A stretch of DNA of 64,000 bases from assembly GCF_004343775.1 (NCBI RefSeq), contig NZ_PTXL01000001.1, positions 620,001 to 684,000 on the forward strand, in the 5' to 3' direction. The position numbers and the translations under genes are program-made. The first letter of the stretch is position 1, and each line of letters begins with the position of its first letter. The notes under the pieces are model-generated. The model saw nothing but the letters and a program-made list of their open reading frames with translations. It made no database searches and was not told where the DNA came from. Origin of the DNA: Burkholderia sp. SRS-46 (GTDB lineage Bacteria; Pseudomonadota; Gammaproteobacteria; Burkholderiales; Burkholderiaceae). Below are positions 60,553-64,000 of the stretch, piece after piece.

Positions 60553-61184
60553 CCCCGCTGGCGCGTGATCCCGCGACCGCTTCCGTGTGGCTGCGCCGGG
60601 CCGTGCCGGCGGCCCGGGCGGCGCTCATGCTCGCCTATCCGCTCGTGATCCTGCTCGCATGGCGAGGCATGGCGCCGCGCCAGGTCGGATGCATCCTGGT
60701 CGCATTGCTGTGGCTGCAGCGCTGGGTCGGCAACGGGCCGCTCGCCGTGGCCCTCAAGCGCCTCACGCGGCTCGACTGGTGCGTGGCCGTGGCATTGACC
60801 GGCCTCTCGCTTGCGATTGCCGTGACCGACAGCGAAGCGCTGCTGCACCTGTATCCCGCCTGCGTCAGCGCGGGCCTGCTGGCCGCGTTCGGCGCGACGC
60901 TGGTGCGCGGCCCGTCGATGATCGAACGCTTCGCACGCGTCCGTCATCCAGACCCGGGGCCCGCGATCGTGCGTTACACGCGACGCGTCACGCAGGTCTG
61001 GTGCGCGTTCTTCGTCCTGAATGGCGCGTTTTCCATCTATACCGCGCTCTGCTGGAGCCGTGACGCGTGGTCGCTGTACAACGGCGCGATCGTGTACGGG
61101 CTGATCGGTGCGTTGCTGGCGGGCGAGTGGATCTGGCGGCACCTGTTCGTGTTGCCGCGGCAGAACGGGGTGACGATCGCATGA
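60549..61184 (+). CDS. apeG: COG4648-type membrane protein (ApeG type)
   Basis: 211 residues with about six hydrophobic stretches (AALMLAYPLVILLAW, LVALLWLQRW, WCVAVALTGLSLAIAV and others) and conserved ERFARVRHPDP and YTRRVTQVWCAFFVLNG. Such proteins are found only in aryl-polyene-like clusters; their role is unclear. Coupled to both neighbours by ATGA overlaps. Confidence 0.75.
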   Translation: MTPLARDPATASVWLRRAVPAARAALMLAYPLVILLAWRGMAPRQVGCILVALLWLQRWVGNGPLAVALKRLTRLDWCVAVALTGLSLAIAVTDSEALLHLYPACVSAGLLAAFGATLVRGPSMIERFARVRHPDPGPAIVRYTRRVTQVWCAFFVLNGAFSIYTALCWSRDAWSLYNGAIVYGLIGALLAGEWIWRHLFVLPRQNGVTIA

Positions 61185-62872
61185 TCGCGCTGCACGACAT
61201 GCTGTCCGCGGTCGCGGACCCGCGCACGATCGTCTGCCGCGACGGCGACGCCGTTTTCACGCGCGCGGCGTTTCGATGCCGCGCCGATACGGTCGCGCAG
61301 GCGATCGAACGCGTCGGTGCGCGCCGCGTGGCGATCTGCACCGACGACCCGTACGCGTTCGCGTGCGCGTTCTTCGCCGTGGCGGCGACCGGAGGCGAGG
61401 TGGTCATTCCCGCCAGCGCCGCGCCGGGCTACCTGGCCGAACTCGCGGCCGCGTACGACCTGTTGCTGGATGACCGCATGCTGGCGGCATGCGCCGAGGA
61501 CGACCGGGCGCCAGAGCAGTCCGTCGCATCGCGTGCGATCGCGGCCGACGCCGCCGTCACGCTCTACACGTCGGGCAGCAGCGGCAGCGCGAAGCCGGTG
61601 CGCAAGACGCTGGCGCAATTCGACGCGGAAGTCCGCACGTTGCAGCGCGAGTGGGGCGAGCAGGTCGGCGGCGCGGTGACGCTGTCGAGCGTGCCGCATC
61701 ACCATATCTACGGGCTGCTGTTCAGGATTCTGTGGCCGCTCGCGGCGGGGCGCGCCTTCGATCGCGCGCTGTCGTTCGAACCGCTGCAGCTGCAGGATCG
61801 GCTGGCCGCGTATGGCGGCGGTGTCGTCGTGTCGACGCCGTCGCAACTGATGCGCTGGCCGTCGCTGCCGGGGTTCGCGGCGCTGGCGCCGGCGCCGGGC
61901 GTGTTCTTCTCGTCGGGCGGGCCGCTGCCGGCCGAGGCCGCGGTGTCGTATGCGGACGCATTCGGCGCGGCGCCGCTCGAAATCTTCGGCAGCACGGAAA
62001 CCGGCGGCATCGCGTGGCGCCGGCAGGATCTGGCCCAGGCGTGGCAACCGATGGCCGGCATCGACGTGCGTTGCGACGATGAGGGCGCGCTGAGCGTGCG
62101 CTCCGCGCATCTCGGTCACGATCGATGGCACCGGACCGATGACGCCGCGCGGTTCGGCGCTATGGGCCGCTTCGAATTGACGGGCCGTCGCGATCGCGTC
62201 GTCAAGCTCGACGGCAAGCGCGTGTCGCTGCCGGAAGTCGAGGCGCGCATCGTCGCGCATCCGTTCGTCGCACAAGCGATGGCCACCGTCATCGACGGCG
62301 CGTCGCGCGCGCGGATCGGCGTGGTGGCCGTGCCGAGCGACGCGGGCCGTGCCGCACTCGCGGCCGACGGACGCATCGCGGTGGCCGCGGTGTTGCGCCG
62401 CGATCTCGGCGCCTATCTGGATCCGGTCGCGTTGCCGCGTCACTGGCGCTTTCGCGTGGCGATGCCGTTCGATGCGCGCGGGAAATTGCCGGCGGCGGCG
62501 CTTGCCGGCGCATTCGCGTCGACGCCGGAAGGGTTCGAGTTGCTGGCCGAGTGGCGCGACGCGGACCAATGGCATGCGGAGTTGCGCGTGCCGCCCGATC
62601 TCGCGCATTTCGACGGACACTTTCCCGGCTTGCCGATTCTTCCCGGCGTCGTGCAGATCGACTGGGCGGTGCGGCTTGCGATGCGCAACATTCCCGCGCT
62701 GCGCGCGGTCCGCTCGATCGACCAGCTGAAGTTCAAGGCGCCGGTGCCGCCGGGCGCGGTGCTCATGCTGCGTCTCGCCCACGATGCCGAGCGCCGGCGC
62801 GTCAGGTTCGCGTTCCGGCGCGGCGAGCGCGAATGCACGTCCGGCACGGTCGTCTATGCGGAGCCGGCGTGA
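61181..62872 (+). CDS. AMP-dependent ligase fused to hotdog dehydratase (ApeH-ApeI fusion)
   Basis: 563 residues from ATG 61181. Residues about 1-440 are an ANL adenylation domain: the P-loop TLYTSGSSGSAKPVRKT, SSVPHHHIYGLL, FGSTETGGIAWR, and the hinge TGRRDRVVKLDGKRV; the C-terminal subdomain ends in PFDARGKLP with the catalytic Lys. Residues about 450-563 are a FabZ/FabA-like hotdog with HFDGHFPGLPILPGVVQID, whose His is catalytic. In E. coli these are two genes (apeH, apeI). The fused enzyme probably loads the aryl starter (4-hydroxybenzoate type) and dehydrates the polyketide. Confidence 0.85.
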   Translation: MIALHDMLSAVADPRTIVCRDGDAVFTRAAFRCRADTVAQAIERVGARRVAICTDDPYAFACAFFAVAATGGEVVIPASAAPGYLAELAAAYDLLLDDRMLAACAEDDRAPEQSVASRAIAADAAVTLYTSGSSGSAKPVRKTLAQFDAEVRTLQREWGEQVGGAVTLSSVPHHHIYGLLFRILWPLAAGRAFDRALSFEPLQLQDRLAAYGGGVVVSTPSQLMRWPSLPGFAALAPAPGVFFSSGGPLPAEAAVSYADAFGAAPLEIFGSTETGGIAWRRQDLAQAWQPMAGIDVRCDDEGALSVRSAHLGHDRWHRTDDAARFGAMGRFELTGRRDRVVKLDGKRVSLPEVEARIVAHPFVAQAMATVIDGASRARIGVVAVPSDAGRAALAADGRIAVAAVLRRDLGAYLDPVALPRHWRFRVAMPFDARGKLPAAALAGAFASTPEGFELLAEWRDADQWHAELRVPPDLAHFDGHFPGLPILPGVVQIDWAVRLAMRNIPALRAVRSIDQLKFKAPVPPGAVLMLRLAHDAERRRVRFAFRRGERECTSGTVVYAEPA

Positions 62873-64000
62873 TGGTCGACGTGTGCATCGTCATCCCGAT
62901 CTACAACCATCGTGACGCGATCGGCGGCACGCTCGCGCGCCTGGCCGTGCACGGGTTGCAGGTGATCGTGGTGGACGACGGCAGCGACGCTCCGACGCAG
63001 CAGGCGCTCGCCGCGCTTGCCGCACGCTACGCGGCATGGATGAAGCTGGTGCGCCTGCCGGTGAACGGCGGCAAGGGCGCCGCGGTGATGGCCGGGCTGC
63101 GCGTCGCGCAGGCCGCCGGCTACACGCACGCGATCCAGATCGACGCGGACGGCCAGCACGACGCGGCCGACGTGCCGGCGTTCGTCGCGGCGGCGCAGGC
63201 GGCGCCGGACGCGGTGATCCTCGGCCGCCCGCTGTTCGACGACAGCGTGCCGAAGGTGCGCCTGTATGGCCGTTACCTGACGCATGTGTGGGTGTGGATC
63301 GAAACGCTGTCGCTCGACATCGCCGATGCGATGTGCGGGTTCCGTCTCTATCCGCTCGCCCCCGTTTGCCGGCTGATCGATTCGGTGTCGCTGCCGACGC
63401 GCATGGATTTCGACAGCGAGGTGCTGGTCCGCCTGCACTGGCGAGGCCTGACGTTCCGGACGATTCCGACGCGCGTGGTGTACCCGGCGGACGGCCTGTC
63501 GCATTTCGACGTGCTGTGGGACAACGTGCGCATCAGCGCGAGCCATACGCGGCTCGTCGCGGGGATGCTGGCGCGCGCGCCGTGGCTGCTCGCGCGCAGG
63601 CTCATGCGGGCCGGCGGCGGCGCGCCGGCGAGGACGCCCGAACGATCGTGGTGGCGCACGCCCGAGCGCGGCAGCCGCGCCGGCATGGCGTTGCTCGCGC
63701 TCAGTTGCCGCTGGCTCGGCACGCGGCTCACGTCCGCATGGCTGTATCCGATCGTCGGCTACTTCACGGTGACCAATCGTGCCGCGCGCGTCGCGTCGCA
63801 CGGCTATTTCGCGCGCCTCGGGCACGCATGCCCGGCGCTTGCGCTGCCGAAGCCCGGCTGGCGCACCGCTTACCGGCACATGCTGACGTTCGCGCAGTCG
63901 GGGTTCGACAAGTTCGTCGCGTGGTCGGGCCGCGCCGATTGCCTGCAGGTGCGCTTCGACGATTCGTCGGCGTTCGACGCGCTGGCGGCGAGCGGGCGCG
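62872..64000 (+). CDS. apeJ: Glycosyltransferase family 2-acyltransferase fusion (ApeJ type), partial
   Basis: 376 residues are visible and the frame runs off the window. ATG 62872 overlaps the previous stop (TGATG). Residues 1-240 are a GT-A type GT2 domain: CIVIPIYNHRDAIGGTL, VVDDGSD, GGKGAAVMAGL and the metal site QIDADGQHD. After an Arg/Pro linker, WWRTPERGSRAGMALLALSCRWLG and YPIVGYFTVTNRAAR start a lipid A-type (LpxL-like) acyltransferase domain, and the catalytic HxxxxD should lie beyond the edge. This two-domain form is typical of ApeJ. Confidence 0.82.
   Translation, partial: MVDVCIVIPIYNHRDAIGGTLARLAVHGLQVIVVDDGSDAPTQQALAALAARYAAWMKLVRLPVNGGKGAAVMAGLRVAQAAGYTHAIQIDADGQHDAADVPAFVAAAQAAPDAVILGRPLFDDSVPKVRLYGRYLTHVWVWIETLSLDIADAMCGFRLYPLAPVCRLIDSVSLPTRMDFDSEVLVRLHWRGLTFRTIPTRVVYPADGLSHFDVLWDNVRISASHTRLVAGMLARAPWLLARRLMRAGGGAPARTPERSWWRTPERGSRAGMALLALSCRWLGTRLTSAWLYPIVGYFTVTNRAARVASHGYFARLGHACPALALPKPGWRTAYRHMLTFAQSGFDKFVAWSGRADCLQVRFDDSSAFDALAASGR

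Overview
This window looks like a piece of the main chromosome of a Burkholderia species, most likely of the Burkholderia cepacia complex. The evidence is very high GC at third codon positions, housekeeping genes in a Burkholderia-like order (dnaQ-rnhA-gloB-mltD, carA-carB-greA, rlmE-ftsH-folP-glmM, pstSCAB-phoU-phoBR, ppk/ppx) and typical family members (DUF2242, DUF4148, MadLM with Mdc, intracellular PhaZ). The species is an inference. There are no rRNA or tRNA genes, insertion sequences, phage genes or CRISPR arrays.

Layout. 1-3.3 kb: an MHS-type transporter (cut by the window edge), an N-carbamoyl amino acid hydrolase and an acetylpolyamine/histone deacetylase-like enzyme, probably one operon. 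3.3-9 kb: an AraJ-like efflux MFS gene, a 1 kb gene-poor stretch with a candidate small RNA and a candidate sigma-54 promoter, a LysR/serine-dehydratase divergent pair, and a DUF2242 lipoprotein with a 36-bp tandem repeat. 9-12.7 kb: NhaR-like regulator/TerC divergent pair, a small zinc-ribbon protein, a 3-hydroxyacyl-CoA dehydrogenase and a DUF4148 protein. 12.8-21.3 kb: a complete malonate module: regulator (mdcR), transporter (madLM), decarboxylase subunits (mdcA, C, D, E), prosthetic-group synthesis and attachment (mdcB, G) and malonyl loading (mdcH). 21.4-27.5 kb: a degenerate phospholipase-D-like secreted protein, a phosphoribosyltransferase, PhaZ, a glutathione transferase, ProP and YnfA.

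27.5-45.9 kb is core genome: dnaQ, rnhA, a methyltransferase, gloB, mltD, an MFS carrier, carA, a LeuE-like exporter, carB, greA, a DUF4149 protein, yhbY, rlmE, ftsH, folP and glmM. 46.2-57.0 kb is a phosphate/polyphosphate block: a multi-repeat Pho box, pstSCAB-phoU-phoBR, then ppk (with its own candidate Pho box) divergent from ppx. The transporter, its signalling proteins and the polyphosphate enzymes thus sit together and probably share PhoB control.

58.4-64 kb holds the start of an aryl-polyene-type (APE) type II polyketide operon: chain-length-factor-like protein, lysophospholipid acyltransferase, two acyl carrier proteins, a COG4648-type membrane protein, an adenylation-dehydratase fusion (ApeH-ApeI) and a glycosyltransferase-acyltransferase fusion (ApeJ-like) that runs off the end. 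It matches the known apeC-D-E-F-G-H-I-J order. The 1 kb upstream of it is gene-free but carries a clean terminator, a promoter and a structured leader.

The least explained signals are the candidate sRNA at 4741-4814, the candidate sigma-54 promoter with paired inverted repeats upstream of a 45-residue membrane protein (5077-5750), and the leader of the APE operon.
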